In this document: piece after piece, positions 10,191-22,163 of the stretch
Position numbering within the stretch: position 1 is the stretch's first letter
How the letters are laid out: each line of letters starts with the position of its first letter
Assembly: GCA_034096865.1 (NCBI GenBank)
Contig: JAWQFJ010005785.1
Location: 10,001 to 74,000 of the forward strand
DNA: 64,000 bases
Source of the DNA: Theodoxus fluviatilis
Lineage: Eukaryota; Mollusca; Gastropoda; Cycloneritida; Neritidae
Direction of reading: 5' to 3'
Position numbers and translations under genes: made by a program
The notes under the pieces: model-generated
What the model was told of the DNA's origin: nothing
The model's input: only the letters and a program-made list of their open reading frames with translations
The model's database searches: none

Positions 10191-11772
10191 GTGTCTATCT
10201 TTTGCTGTATTTTAAAATATATGATACGTTTTGCTTAAATGTACAGAGTAATGTTTCAAAATCAACTATTCCGTTGAATGTGAACAGAAACAACAGTCCG
10301 GGAGACACGCTTCGAAATGTTGAAATCGGGGTGGAGTCTTCGTGGCACTTCTGGTCAGATTTAAAGACCGCTTTCTCCATTGCAAAGGAGCCACGATAGA
10401 ATATCAGGTATCTGTAAATGTCACACATTGTCCAGGAGTGGACTTTCGACTGAATTCGTCTTGGAGGGCCACTTGTCTACGAGTTCTTTCCTGCCATGCA
10501 ATCAGCGACTGTCACCTCTACAGTGACCCCCAAAAGAAAAACAAACTACGCTGATGCGTGGTCTTTTTAAGAGCGATGTTTCGCGCGGTGAGCTGACCTT
10601 TTGGCGGCTGAGGGAGGCAGCTGATGGAGGCAGCTAGGTGCCGCGGAAGCAGGTCAAGCTCAGGGTGAATCGACTGTGGACTTCCATCATGACTGTAAAG
10701 GCTTACCCTCGTCCCTGCAGCGACGCAACTTTCTCGCCTTCTCTGAATACATTCCTCCTGGTAATATTCGTGTTGAATTTTCTCATTAGCAGATGCATAC
10801 CCTAACTACCTCCTCGTTTCGACAATTGCCAGTTGATAAAGCAGAAAAAGATTTTCCACAGAAACTAGATTACCAGTGCCTAATAAAGAAATGGAGCATT
10901 CGACCCTCACTGTCGTTTCAGATGGATTCACTCGATGCTGGATTATTCACATCATATTCTTATAATTTGCACTTTTTCCCCCGGTGACAGATTCCGCACC
11001 CCAGCACATTCCTATGCTTTGACAATTGCTAGGTGAGATGATAAAGTAGGTTTTCACATAACATCTTGATTATCAGCACGTCATTAAAAAGTGGAATATT
11101 CATTACTCTTTGTGAGTGAAAAACTTCAGCATCCAATGCGAAGTATGCAAGAATCTGGCTGTTTCTTGCAGCATGGAACAGAATTAATCATAACGACCGA
11201 ACACGGAGAATCCATCCAAGAGCGCAAATCTGGATCTGACAGTTCATTTGGTCAAAATATGGAACAATCTGATATCCCGTAGATAATAACTCGCAGAAAT
11301 AAGTTCATGAATCACCTTTTTTACCGCAGTAATTTATTTTGTTTTCAAGAAAAGAAATGAAGCCATCCTAAAGTGTTTACATCAGGCCGCTCTCGAAGTC
11401 AGCTTTATTCAAGAGTCCATTATTTCATGTCTGCAGACGTGGAAAAAGTGCGGCAAAACACACTTCCAGCAGACGTTTAATGTAAAAGTTTTCGATCTGG
11501 GCTTTTGTCTTCTCAGGACTTTCCCATTTTGTCATCAGTTCTCCGGCAAAAGGTTTCAGTTATTAAGAACAATATTAATGATGCGTAATATTTTTCTGTC
11601 TCTCTCTGTCTTTCCAACTGCATAGCTGTAGTTATGGACGCCGATGACAGAATACCTCCTGGCCTGATGCCCAATCAGCAGTGGCCATGATGCGAAGACA
11701 ACTTTGATGTAGATATTTTATATGTCGAGGCCTCCGACCCCACAGAGAGAGAGAGTTACAAAACCAAATACA
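10191..11772. other. Unassigned region with an old ~100-bp direct duplication
   Basis: Two stretches (about 10815-10905 and 11018-11103) share scattered blocks such as 'gacaattgc', 'gataaag' and 'aaatggagcattc/aaagtggaatattc', consistent with an ancient direct duplication. No coding or RNA gene was recognised. Confidence 0.4.
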
Positions 11773-13124
11773 TGAACATGAACGAAACTTTTAATCTCGT
11801 AATAATGACAATGAAACCAACCTCTTGTAGGGGTTGTCGAGCTGTGCAGCAATGTCATGACGACACAGCGATGAAGCGTCTACGCTCCATTTTTCAGTCG
11901 GCGTACCGTGCTCACCATTCCACCGAAACAGCTCTGCTCTGTGTTCTAAACGACCTCCTTGTCGCATCTGATGATTCCAAAGTTTCCCTTCTCGCGTTGT
12001 TAGATTTGAGTGCTGCGTTTGACACAATAGATCATGGAATTCTTCTCTCCCGTCTAAGACATGTTTTTGGCATTGACAACACAGCACTCTCCTTCCTGAA
12101 ATCATATATCTCAGAACGTAGGCAGACTGTTTTGATCCAGGGTATAGCTTCTGATCCTGCCCCGCTAAATTACGGAGTCCCACAGGGCTCGGTTCTGGGT
12201 CCTCTGCTGTTTCTACTGTACACCCAACCACTTTCCAACGTAATTGACAGTCATTCATTCTCTCACAGTGAATTTGCTGATGACACGCAACTCTACAACT
12301 CCACTCATCCCAGTCAAATCCAACTTCTTCTCTCTGCAAGTGAACTTTGTATTTCTGATGTGAAACAGTGGATGACACAGAACAAACTCAAACTTAATGA
12401 TTCAAAGACCGAAGCTCTCCTGGTTGGCGGTAGAGGCGAATTCGATCAGGCCCTGAAACTAACCATAGGCCAGAGTGAGATAGAATTCTCAAAGTCTGTT
12501 AGGAACTTAGGTGTCATGTTCGATGATGATCTTTCTATGAGAGTTCATGTGAACAAAGTTTGCCAGTTAGCTTACTACGAGTTAAGGAAAATTGGCACTA
12601 TTCGTCACTATCTTTCACAACAGGCCACTCAAACCCTTGTCACTTCCCTTGTTCTGTCCCGTCTTGATTATGGAAATTCTCTTCTTGCCGGCATTCCTGG
12701 CACTCTGCTAAACAAACTGCAAAAAGTCCAAAACACTGCTGCTAGATTAATCTTTAGATGTCCCAAGAGAACTCCCACATCCAAACTCCTTCGTGCACTG
12801 CATTGGCTCCCCGTCGCTCAGAGGATAGAGTATAAGCTAGCCATTATGTGTTTCAACTTCTTCAATCAAACTGCACCACACGCACTCAAAGAAATTCTCA
12901 CTGTCTACACCCCCGCTAGAAATAACCGTTCAGCTGCAGACACCAAAACGTTAAATGTCCCCCGTCGCAAAAAGATAACCCAAGGACAGCGAGCTTTTTC
13001 CTACATCGGCCCTGTAACATGGAATAGCCTACCTTTCCCTGTCCGTCACTCTAATTCCATGTCCCAGTTCAAAACCTCCCTCAAGACACACCTGTTCCGG
13101 TCAGTCTTTCCTGACGAGCAGTGA
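11772..13124 (+). CDS. CR1/L2-like LINE reverse transcriptase, 5'-truncated
   Basis: A 450-codon frame. From about residue 36 it is a Jockey/CR1-group RT: FQSAYRAHHSTETALL (41-56), DLSAAFDTIDH (78-88, first catalytic Asp), GVPQGSVLGPLLF (135-147) and catalytic FADD (168-171), followed by thumb and C-terminal sequence ending with a typical LINE tail ('KTHLFRSVFPDEQ'). The upstream endonuclease and RT N-terminus are absent. The first ~35 codons are flanking DNA, so the ATG is not biologically meaningful. The frame is intact and catalytic residues are present, but a 5'-truncated copy cannot retrotranspose by itself. Confidence 0.9.
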   Translation: MNMNETFNLVIMTMKPTSCRGCRAVQQCHDDTAMKRLRSIFQSAYRAHHSTETALLCVLNDLLVASDDSKVSLLALLDLSAAFDTIDHGILLSRLRHVFGIDNTALSFLKSYISERRQTVLIQGIASDPAPLNYGVPQGSVLGPLLFLLYTQPLSNVIDSHSFSHSEFADDTQLYNSTHPSQIQLLLSASELCISDVKQWMTQNKLKLNDSKTEALLVGGRGEFDQALKLTIGQSEIEFSKSVRNLGVMFDDDLSMRVHVNKVCQLAYYELRKIGTIRHYLSQQATQTLVTSLVLSRLDYGNSLLAGIPGTLLNKLQKVQNTAARLIFRCPKRTPTSKLLRALHWLPVAQRIEYKLAIMCFNFFNQTAPHALKEILTVYTPARNNRSAADTKTLNVPRRKKITQGQRAFSYIGPVTWNSLPFPVRHSNSMSQFKTSLKTHLFRSVFPDEQ

Positions 13125-13337
13125 AGGCGCCTCTTTTATGTTTCGTGTTTTGCCTGCTACTTAATTAATTGTATTGTATTTAATTGTTCTTTTTATTTCA
13201 ATTGTATAGTATGTGAGTGTTAGAATGTTTTGTATGAGTGTAGACTTTATCATTGTACACGCCATGAGCTTGCTATTAGGGAAGGTATGTGCGTTATAAA
13301 TAGTCTGTATTATTATTATTATTATTCATTAGATGGC
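11873..13337 (+). mobile_element. CR1/L2-like LINE insertion with (ATT)n tail
   Basis: The insertion ends in (ATT)n at about 13306-13326, as CR1/L2-type LINEs do. The 10-bp sequence acacagcgat occurs at 11863-11872 and again at 13338-13347, which brackets the point where RT homology begins and lies just past the tail, so it is a candidate target duplication. Eleven bases separate the (ATT)n run from the right copy, which leaves the exact 3' end uncertain. Confidence 0.7.
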
Positions 13338-13604
13338 ACACAGCGATTCACTCAAGTTGGAAGGACGACTACACAACCTGGAAACGAAGGCTTTAAACAT
13401 TGGAACTATAGTGTGTGCACGATTTCAGGCACGTTCACACCCTATCGAACAGACCCACTGTGGTATACGTCCAACTCGAAATATGCAAATAACTCGGGAG
13501 ATTGAGTCTTGATTTGCTTATGTTCCAACCAACACTAGTGACTGGGTAATGAAGGTCTTCAAATAGCTTACAAAGACCGATAGGCCGCACAGCTTCATCC
13601 GTTC

Positions 13605-14400
13605 ATGCATCCCTCACTTCTTCCCTTCTTCCACACATCCAGACTATGCTACAGCATCTATACGAGCGACTGCATTGCCAAATCAACTGACAATTTAATC
13701 TTGAAATTTGCCAATGACACAGCCATTATCGGACGTGTGAAAGGTTCTGATGAAACGGCATATAGAGAAGAAGTGGAAAGTGGCATCAGCTGGTGTGACG
13801 AAAACGAACTCATTCTAAACACAAAGAAAACAAATGAAATGGTCATGCACTTCCAGGCCCATGACCAAAGTCTCAGAACAGTTTATATAGGAGATACAGA
13901 TGTAGAAAAAGTGAAAGACTTCAAACATCTTGGAATCACGATACCTGCTGACCTCAACTTGAGATCCCACACCACAAGTTGTGTGAAAAAATGCAATCAG
14001 CGTCTTCACCTTCTTCGACAGCTGCGCCGGTTCGATTTTGATGAAAACATTTTGAAAACATTTTATGTCGCCACCATCCAAAGTGTTTTGACTTTTGGAT
14101 TTCTCCCGTGGTTAAGAAGTGCTCAAGCTGATGACAAGAAGAAACTCAAAAGAATTCAGAGAACAGCTGAGAGAGTTATGAAGACATCTGTTCCACCTCT
14201 GGAAGATCTGTATGCAGAAAGAGCGATGAAGAAAGCCGAAGACATCCGGAAAGACCTAAACCACTCTCTTAATCACTGCTATGAGATCCTGCCATCAGAG
14301 AAGTGATTCATGGCTGCAAGAACCCAAACGGAGAGGTTTCGGAAATCATTCGTCCCCGACTCCATAAAACTGTTAAACAAGGCCAGACCGAACGTCTAAA
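13605..14400 (+). pseudogene. Rex1-like LINE reverse transcriptase fragment, inactivated
   Basis: The frame shows Rex1/Babar-type RT C-terminal sequence: YSIYTSDCIA, the catalytic box, ISWCDENELILNTKKTNEMV, DVEKVKDFKHLGITI, and a thumb with 'TFYVATIQSVLTFGF'. The catalytic box reads FAND instead of FADD (residues 35-38), removing an essential Asp. An in-frame TGA (14304-14306) precedes family-typical C-terminal sequence ('RTQTERFRKSF..', 'IKLLNKARP') that continues to 14400. The 5' end is truncated at about 13640. It is an inactive copy. Confidence 0.85.
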
Positions 14401-14735
14401 AGGGCAAAGCTAATTCTTTTTAATATACGTAAACAGCAACCAGTGCAGGTGAAGGGGGAGGGACGGGTTGGGGGTGGGGTGGGGGGTGGGGGTTGTCGGA
14501 GGAAAGGTAGGGAAGGAGCAGAGGAGAGAAAACAGCACAAGAAATGAGCCATGAAGATTGTTTTCTTTACGTTTGTAAATTGTCACACTGTTTGCACTGT
14601 TTCCATTCAAAAATGTCTTAATATTTTAACAACTCTGTGTATGTACAAATTTTTGTCATAACACTTGTATCTTATACATGTAAATGCTGGACGATACAAA
14701 TTCCTGAAAAGGCAACGAATAAAGTATCAGTATCA
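14401..14735 (+). mobile_element. 3' UTR and tail of the Rex1-like LINE
   Basis: Non-coding sequence after the Rex1-like frame includes a G-rich run (14453-14515) and ends in AATAAAG followed by a short (TATCAG)n-type tail (about 14717-14735), a plausible LINE 3' terminus. No target duplication was found. Confidence 0.55.
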
Positions 14736-15468
14736 GTAGTATAACAAGCAAGGACCACTAACACATGTTTTGATAATTCATAAATGTACAAGAGCTCAAA
14801 CCCTCGGAAGGATCCAAACACACATGAAAACTTACACACACACGCGCGCGCGCGCGCGCATGCACGCACGCACGCACACACGTAAGCATGTGGTCCGATG
14901 CTAACCGCATCACTAACTCATAATCGATGAACAAATATGCAAGAACTTATGAGAATGTAGCGCCTGATCAAGACCAAACCAGCGAATGAAAATACAAAAC
15001 GTCGCATACAAAATAACGCAACAAACAAATACTACAATCGCCGAGAAGGGGAAGCCTTTTCGCCATTATATATCACGTGTACTTTTGTTTCAGAACTGCA
15101 AACATTTCCGTGAATACATGCAGCTGATAAGATTCACTTTGGCGAAGGTCTCACGTGAATTTTCGTCCTTTGTGCGCACCGCCACTAACTGGTATCGACA
15201 GGCATGCAAAAGCGAAGCCAAGAAACAGATTTGCGTTTGCGAATGTCCACAACCAAGCTTCAGTTTTGGTTACAGAAAGCTACATCCGTGACTCATTTTA
15301 GTGTGGTAATAAGTAAGGCGAGCAAGTTCAGCCTAATTGTGGGAGATACAGGGCAGCCCCGGGGGCAAGTTCTCACAAAAGGGAAGGACCTGCGGTATTT
15401 ATTTTTAAAAACAGTGGGGGAAAAGCATGGCTTCTTCCATCTCAGAGTCACTGGAGACTCTTGACAAA
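14736..15468. other. Unassigned sequence with a CA/CG microsatellite
   Basis: An alternating purine-pyrimidine (CA)n(CG)n(CACG)n tract lies at 14833-14883. The rest has no recognised feature. Confidence 0.4.
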
Positions 15469-15560
15469 GTGAAACGGCTTGTTCAGGACGCGTAGCGCTG
15501 CAAAGCGCTGCATGTGATTCGGCGCTTTGCAGCGCTGCGCGTCCTGAACAAGCCGTTTCA
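15469..15560. repeat. 42-bp-arm hairpin
   Basis: The arm at 15469-15510 ('gtgaaacggcttgttcagga' onward) is the reverse complement of 15519-15560 with two mismatches and a 9-bp loop. A third, degraded piece of the same arm follows to about 15605 ('gcagcgctgc..gcgcctcgtgaacaag'). No matching target duplication was identified; it may be a foldback transposon remnant. Confidence 0.8.
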
Positions 15561-15605
15561 CGGCGCAAGCTGAGCAGCGCTGCACATTGCTGCGCCTCGT
15601 GAACA

Positions 15606-16404
15606 AGGCTTTCGTGGTGCATGCAAAACAAACTAGATGGGTTCAAGTAAAGTGATTTGCACGAGGATATGATGTGAAGAGGTAATTGGTTGGAGGGTTA
15701 CAAGTCGCAGTGGAGAGCAGGTTGGTTTTTCTACTTGGAACACTATCGATACGCAGCTACAAAAGGGAAAATATTTACAATGCACATCACAACAAACGTG
15801 TAAAGTGATGTGTCTCTGCAAGTACTGATCAAACGCGATGCAGTAAGTGCAGGTCTATGAAAAGTATGCATAATCTACATAAGCTCAGAAGAAGTTGCAT
15901 ATGAACCATTCACAATGATGGACTTATTTGTGTAATGAATGGGAACTTTGTTTAGATCGGTGGTTGGAAAGGCATGAGGAGGAGATCGGAAAAAAAGTAA
16001 ACTCGCTTGGAGGGGAAAAGCGTGTCATCTGTCTGCGCTCTTGAAGATGGGGTGATGACGTCGTTGGTCCTGGAGAGTGCTGAGGGTGTTGGAGCATGCG
16101 CAGTGCCAGTTCTAAGCCTGAAAATCTCCAGACCCTACGGGGTTAAGGAGCAGTCACAGAGAGACCCCGTTTGCATTGGCCCTCACAAATGGCTTTGCCC
16201 TATGTGCAAAGTTCTTTACTTCAGATCCTGCTCATTAAGAATATTGTCCACGACCTTTCCTTTCGCATGTTGGTTTCGACAAAGAATAGGTGCAAAGTAT
16301 TTAACCATGCATTTCATAAGAGACGAATGTTAAGAGAAATGGAGTCTCAACTGGCTCGTACTCAAATCTACACTCAGTGGCAGTACAGAATAACATAAAC
16401 TGGG
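15606..16404. other. Unassigned sequence
   Basis: Nothing recognised beyond short frames without domains. Confidence 0.35.
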
Positions 16405-16863
16405 TGTTATAGAGTGCTGGAAAATGCTAGAACATTCTGGAAATGTCTGACCTTGACGAGAATCCCATCGACAGGGACGTTGCTTAGTAGACGTCACGTA
16501 ATCAGGGCGGAGTTGCTTACGACATGTCACGTGACGTTTGCTTCGCGCTGCTTCCAGACGACCGAGTGGGTTCTAGTTGTTTCTGGAAAGATCCACAAAT
16601 TTCACAAAAAGTATATTATAAGCCTGCAAACAGATGTGTGCATTTGAGAGTGTGGATAGCACATGCAAGAACGTGAAGGCAGGCAAGAGTGTGATTACAG
16701 CGACCTGGTCCTCGTGGCACCAAACCCCAAGAGTGAAGTGCAGTTATGGTGTTGCTGTGAATTGATCGTATCAGTGTGAATTGACTTGTGCACGAATACA
16801 GGTTTTTTCCATCACAACGACTACCAGATTTGGATTTCCACTTTCCCGGCGCAAACTAGGAAA
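16405..16863 (+). repeat. LTR-like dispersed repeat, copy 2
   Basis: Begins TGTTATAGAGTGCTGGAA, has 'atgtcacgtgacg' near 16524, a TATA-like 'tatattataag' (about 16611) and a terminal 'tttcccggcgcaaactagg' block. Copies 1 and 3 share these in the same order. The structure fits a solo LTR, but no clean target duplication was found. Confidence 0.6.
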
Positions 16864-18230
16864 GCCCTCGTATCTACATCGACTGTCACAACAAGGGCAA
16901 TGGCCCCTAAAGCCTCATTCAATCATCCATCCGTCCAATTTGATCCTTTTTTTCTCTCCTCTTACTCTTCCCTTTTCGCTAACATTTATTGCGTGTGCCA
17001 GCCTCCAATAGGTTAGATTTTCCGCACGAAGACCTCAACAATTGTATCTGCCTTTCCCCCTTCCACACAGAGGGTACTGACCGGGAACACCTGTTGAGAA
17101 TAAGCATGTTGCCACCTTTGCTCTCGCTGATGTCATCTTCACGGGACACTGATTGATTCAGAACGATCAGTTGTGTGCTGGTATGTGTTTTCGATCTAAC
17201 ACATGAAAACAATGTAAAAATGTGAAACCGTTTCCTTGTATGACGTCAGCAGCTGTCACAGATGTGTGTAGGAGTTCGACATAGTTCGCGCCGTGATCGG
17301 CTGGAAAGTGGGGGATTAAAATATTAAAAAACCCAACAAGAACGAAAAACAAGAAAGCTGACCGACAACGCGACAAAGATAACACCATTCGGATCAGCGC
17401 ACCAGTCACGCCAAGGTTTTAAGACATGGCCGTACGAGATTCCCCTCGACGCCGTGAGTCGCAAATCCTCACCAGTGATCTGAAACAGGCGTGGGGATAT
17501 TTACAGTAAGAATCGATTATGATATTCTTGTCGTCATTATTCCTCATTTATTTGTCCCTCTATTATTAAAATAGTTTGTTTTGAACGTGGAGACCTGCCG
17601 ACAAATGCCAATACGTCCATCCTATTGATTTGGATGGTATGTTATCTGTAAGATATGTACATGTATTGTGTCCGACCTCTTCAATTAGAAAGCAGACGCG
17701 CTGTATCCTTGAAGCTGTTTCTCTCCTGTTCCAAGGTTAACACTTATATAAGCTCTATCGAGAAAAAAAAGAGCAGTCATGGGCAGAAAACAAGAGATCT
17801 GACGATAGTGCTAAAATAAACCAAGGTTGTGCTGTGTAAATATAATCTCAAGACGTTAAACACAGAAAACGGCTGCAGTGGCTGGCAACCATTGTATAGC
17901 TCGATTCGAATTTTTACCCGTCCGGCTTGCTAAGAATTGACATCAAAGGTAGACGACAATGTGATACTCATCGCTAAAAAAAAATTGTCTATCGTCAGAA
18001 AGCTATTTAAGATGCAGAAGAGGGGTACGGGACCTTCCAGTCAGTGTCAACTGTTAAGGTTTGTGACTCTCTTCAAGCCTATGATTGCACTGCCGTTGTA
18101 AATGCCTCGTGATTTTTTCTTCTTTACTCTACGTGAAATCAGTGTCACTTTGTGTAGACACAAACAGGCAAACAAGCAGTACTATCAATCGAAATCGTCT
18201 TGCACATTAATACGCAATAAGCAGTGGTTT
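16864..18230. other. Unassigned sequence
   Basis: No recognisable coding, RNA or repeat feature was found on either strand. Confidence 0.35.
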
Positions 18231-18234
18231 GAAT

Positions 18235-18256
18235 AGACAGACAGACAGACTTAGCC

Positions 18257-18293
<37 letters not shown>

Positions 18294-18424
18294 GGCAGGC
18301 AGGCAGACAGGCAGGCAGGAAGGCAGGCAGGCAGACAGGCAGGCAGGCAGGCAGACAGACAGACAGACAGACACACAGACAGACACAAAGACAGACACAC
18401 AGACAGGCAGGCAGGCAGACAGGC

Positions 18425-18457
<33 letters not shown>

Positions 18458-18578
18458 CACACACACACACACACACACACGGGCAGATACACAGACAGAC
18501 AGACAGACACACACACAGACAGACAGACAGACAGACAGACACACAGACAGACAGACAAACAGACAGGCAGGCAGACAC

Positions 18579-18665
<87 letters not shown>

Positions 18666-18872
18666 GGCAGACACACAGAGAGACACAAAGGCAGACACAC
18701 AGACAGACACACATATAGACAGAGAGACAGACACACGCAGATAGACAGACACATACATACAAACAAACAGACAGACAGACACACAGACAGGCAGGCAGGC
18801 AGACAGACAGACAGACAGACAAACCGACAGACAGACAGACACACCGACAGACAGACAGACAGACACATACAT

Positions 18873-18907
<35 letters not shown>

Positions 18908-18911
18908 CACA

Positions 18912-18944
<33 letters not shown>

Positions 18945-19240
18945 ACAGACAGACAGACAGACAGACAGACACACAGACACACAGACACACAGACAGACAA
19001 ACACATACATACAAACAGACAGACAGACAGACACACAGACAGACTCACAGACAGACAGACACACAAACAGACAGACAGACACACAGACACACCGACAGAC
19101 AGACACACAGACAGACAGTCACACAGACTCACCGACAGACAGACAGACACACCGACAGATCGACAGACACACACACACACCGACAGACAGACGCACAGAC
19201 AGACACACAGACAGACACACACAGACAGACACACAGACAC

Positions 19241-19271
<31 letters not shown>

Positions 19272-19294
19272 CACACAGACAGACACACAGACAC

Positions 19295-19341
<47 letters not shown>

Positions 19342-19380
19342 CACAGACACACAGACACACAGACAGACAGACACAGACAC

Positions 19381-19418
<38 letters not shown>

Positions 19419-19453
19419 TCACACACAGACAGACAGACACACAGACTGACAGA
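18235..19453. repeat. Long imperfect (ACAG)n microsatellite
   Basis: About 1.2 kb of (ACAG)n with GGCA, ACAC and CCGA variants, including a (CA)n stretch near 18459-18480. Frames of up to 420 codons across it are pure repeat translation (Cys/Leu/Ser/Val or Asp/Arg/Gln/Thr). Confidence 0.95.
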
Positions 19454-20996
19454 CGAATAAATGAATAGTAATGAAAATGAAAGAAAAAACTCGCCATGAG
19501 TCGAGAATTGCACTTGTATGGTTCAGATTTAGTTTCATTAATGTGTCTGTTCCTTTCAGTTCCCATGACTGCCCATTGCTACGGTCAGCTCGAGTTAAAG
19601 AGCGATACCTTGACAGACTTCAAAGCGCCCATGTGTTCGTCACTCTCTGTACCTACAGTCGGTCAAAGGTCACTGCCTCGACTAAACTGGCAACACAATT
19701 GGGGATGTATTTATTTTGGGCCACGTGATTGACTGAGCTTGGGGAGAGCGACCCCATGGTCATCCGGAAATAAAGTTAACAAGATCTGCGTTGCATCTGT
19801 GTAGCTGAGAGCAAAGCCTTCCCTATTGAGTTATTGGCTCCCGTTTTTGTTAACCTGTTACCTTAAGGGTGGTATGGCGTGATGCAGCTTTTCACAGTGC
19901 CGCAGGTGTCACACAGTTAGTTTTTTTTCCAGACTCGATTCGAAATCACGGTCCTGGTCACGGTGAATTTGCTCCAGCACTCCAAACCTTTGGAATCGCT
20001 CCTTGACGAGGAGCCTTACAACAGTCAGTGCCTCCTGGTTATGGGTAGGGATGGTGTAACGGACCGACTAACCGGACCCAGGGTCAGCCTAGCCCGCACA
20101 ATGAAAACAAAAGAAAGGACACAAACACCAGCATCTATGAAAGAATGAAGTGTAATAATTACCCTTGCCTTACGGCACCCACCTAAGCAGCCTCGGCCCA
20201 CACCAGGGCACAAAGGCGCTAACGTAGTTCCAACAAGTGACCATGCGGCCCCCGCCGATATAGAAATGAATATATTTACCACACTCACAATCACTCAATA
20301 GCCCCGGCCCACACCAGGGCTCACCAGAACTAACGTGCGGCCCCCGCCGATAATCGGTCTACATCCAACCTGTTGAGCTCCTCCTCTCCTCGAGTCAGCA
20401 TAGTCATTCCGCTGCCTACGGAGATTCTCTATCGGCTAACCCCAACGTGACTTCCGATTTCAGATCTACCGGCACGCGTTGTGTTGTTGTTTACGTCCTC
20501 CCTCATTTTGGTATCTTGGACTCCCTCGAACAGCAGGACATCGGTTACACTCATCACTGCTCCTGCAGACTCAGGACGGCTCCACGGCCACCGCGACAGT
20601 CCTGGGCAACCCTGGACAAAGACTCTCAAGTCTGTGTATGATTCCGTTCAGTGACGCACAGCACGAATTACAAAGTCAACCCTGACAACGCTTTGCCGTA
20701 GATTCGATCTCCATTTTCACCAACCGCTCAAGTCCGAGTTTTTTCATGGGCAGCGTCAGAATGTGACATAACAAAACTGATGATGTAACGTTCGCAGAAG
20801 TAAATCCGGAGAACTTGTCAGATCTTGTGGAAGAACTGGCCCGTGTCAACATGTGTCAAACATTTGCCTGGTTTTACATAGTTATGGACAATCCATATAA
20901 TACCATACCACGCATTCTTTTTAGATGGCTTGAGTGACTTTCGTGAACTCATGACCAACACATTTTCTCGGCCATCGCTAGCATACACACACGTAT

Positions 20997-21027
<31 letters not shown>

Positions 21028-21159
21028 TACACACACACACACACACACACGCACGCACGCACGCACGCACACACACAGCTTGCTCCCTGTCACACTGATT
21101 GTTTACAACGCCCCCATATCTTTCCGAGCGGCCTATCTTTACCCCGGTTTGGGGCTTGG
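19454..21159. other. Unassigned sequence with a CA tract and a short duplication
   Basis: Two related blocks (about 20188-20264 and 20298-20355), each holding 'ggcccacaccagggc' and 'tgcggcccccgccgata', form an imperfect direct duplication. A (CA)n/(GCAC)n microsatellite occupies about 20984-21076. Nothing else was recognised. Confidence 0.5.
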
Positions 21160-21166
21160 TTGTCTC

Positions 21167-21195
21167 CAAAGATTATAGGTTACCTATAATCTTTG
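21167..21195. mobile_element. 29-bp minimal inverted-repeat element with 7-bp target duplication
   Basis: Thirteen bases (caaagattatagg), three bases (tta), then the exact 13-bp reverse complement. The 13-bp ends are identical to the ends of the 903-bp element at 1885-2787. The 7-bp word ttgtctc lies immediately on both sides (21160-21166 and 21196-21202). It therefore has all the marks of an insertion by the same family, with the whole interior missing. Confidence 0.8.
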
Positions 21196-21202
21196 TTGTC
21201 TC

Positions 21203-22025
21203 TGCCTGATTAACTTTTGGAGGGGCTGACGACACCCACGCTTACCCTTTTTTTCATTCTTGGAGGCACTGATTCACACGGCGGCCGCACTCTTGATGTA
21301 TCCTTCGTCACGCCCACCCTTTCCTCTGTCCTACGGCCAAGCCACATTTGTATGTCTGGTTTCAGGCGACACTCTAGGGACACTTTATATCTACTCAAGT
21401 CTATCCTAATTAAAGCGAGGGAGCTGAAAGCTGACCATTCCGCCTCTTTTGTTTTAGTTCCTTCGGATGTAGGCTGTTCCGTTGCTATGTCCGCTCTCTG
21501 GGGGACCACTATACCCTCTGGCTTTGAAGAAAGACACAGAAGCAAGATCCGACTTGTATTCTCTCTGCACCTCTGCCACCACCAAAAGGCAGCCTCAACT
21601 CCATCCGCCCACCACACATAGATGCGGGGAGAGCAAGGATATGGCAAGGAGTAGGCAGGTGTCAACATGTCCACATTTGATCTGCAGATGTACAGCCATC
21701 GCACACGATGAAACGGAAACACAATTTTTCTTTCTCTCTTACCTAAACATTTTTCGGTTGTTCGCATACTGTGAAACTCTTCAGACCTCAAAACTACATG
21801 ATACGCCATGTAGCACCGCGGGCTCCGACGTATATCTCGATTTGAATAATGTAGAGATTTAAATGAACTAATGACGTGTGTTCTACATAGAGTTGATAGA
21901 AATCAGTACTGTTATTTGGCTGTGGTTTCTTCCTATGCGTGTCAGTATTTCTGCAAATGAGCGTTTTGCATACGACCCGAAGATAAAACTAGCAGACATC
22001 GTTGACTCAAGAGCAGGCGGAATTT
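21203..22025. other. Unassigned sequence
   Basis: A 199-codon minus-strand frame (21210-21809) exists but shows no domain or codon pattern supporting a gene. No other feature was recognised. Confidence 0.35.
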
Positions 22026-22147
22026 CATTCAGCGTGGCTGAGACTAGTGGATATAGTCTCAGCAACAGGTTGGTCACGTGATAGCCTTAATTCTTCCATA
22101 ACATGCATACCACTGTTCTGAACACAGAGTTTCAGCCACGCTGAATG
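22026..22147. repeat. Short inverted repeat (20-bp arms)
   Basis: 'cattcagcgtggctgagact' (22026-22045) and its reverse complement with one mismatch (22128-22147) enclose about 82 bp that contain a smaller palindrome (gagacta..tagtctc). It directly precedes the SINE. No target duplication was seen. Confidence 0.6.
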
Positions 22148-22163
22148 GCATAAAACATTGTGC

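Noticed and set aside
18145..19566. Cys/Leu/Ser-rich membrane-like proteins
   Set aside because: Translation of the (ACAG)n microsatellite.
21210..21809. 199-codon minus-strand gene
   Set aside because: No domain, no splice or start evidence, and unremarkable composition; length is plausible by chance.
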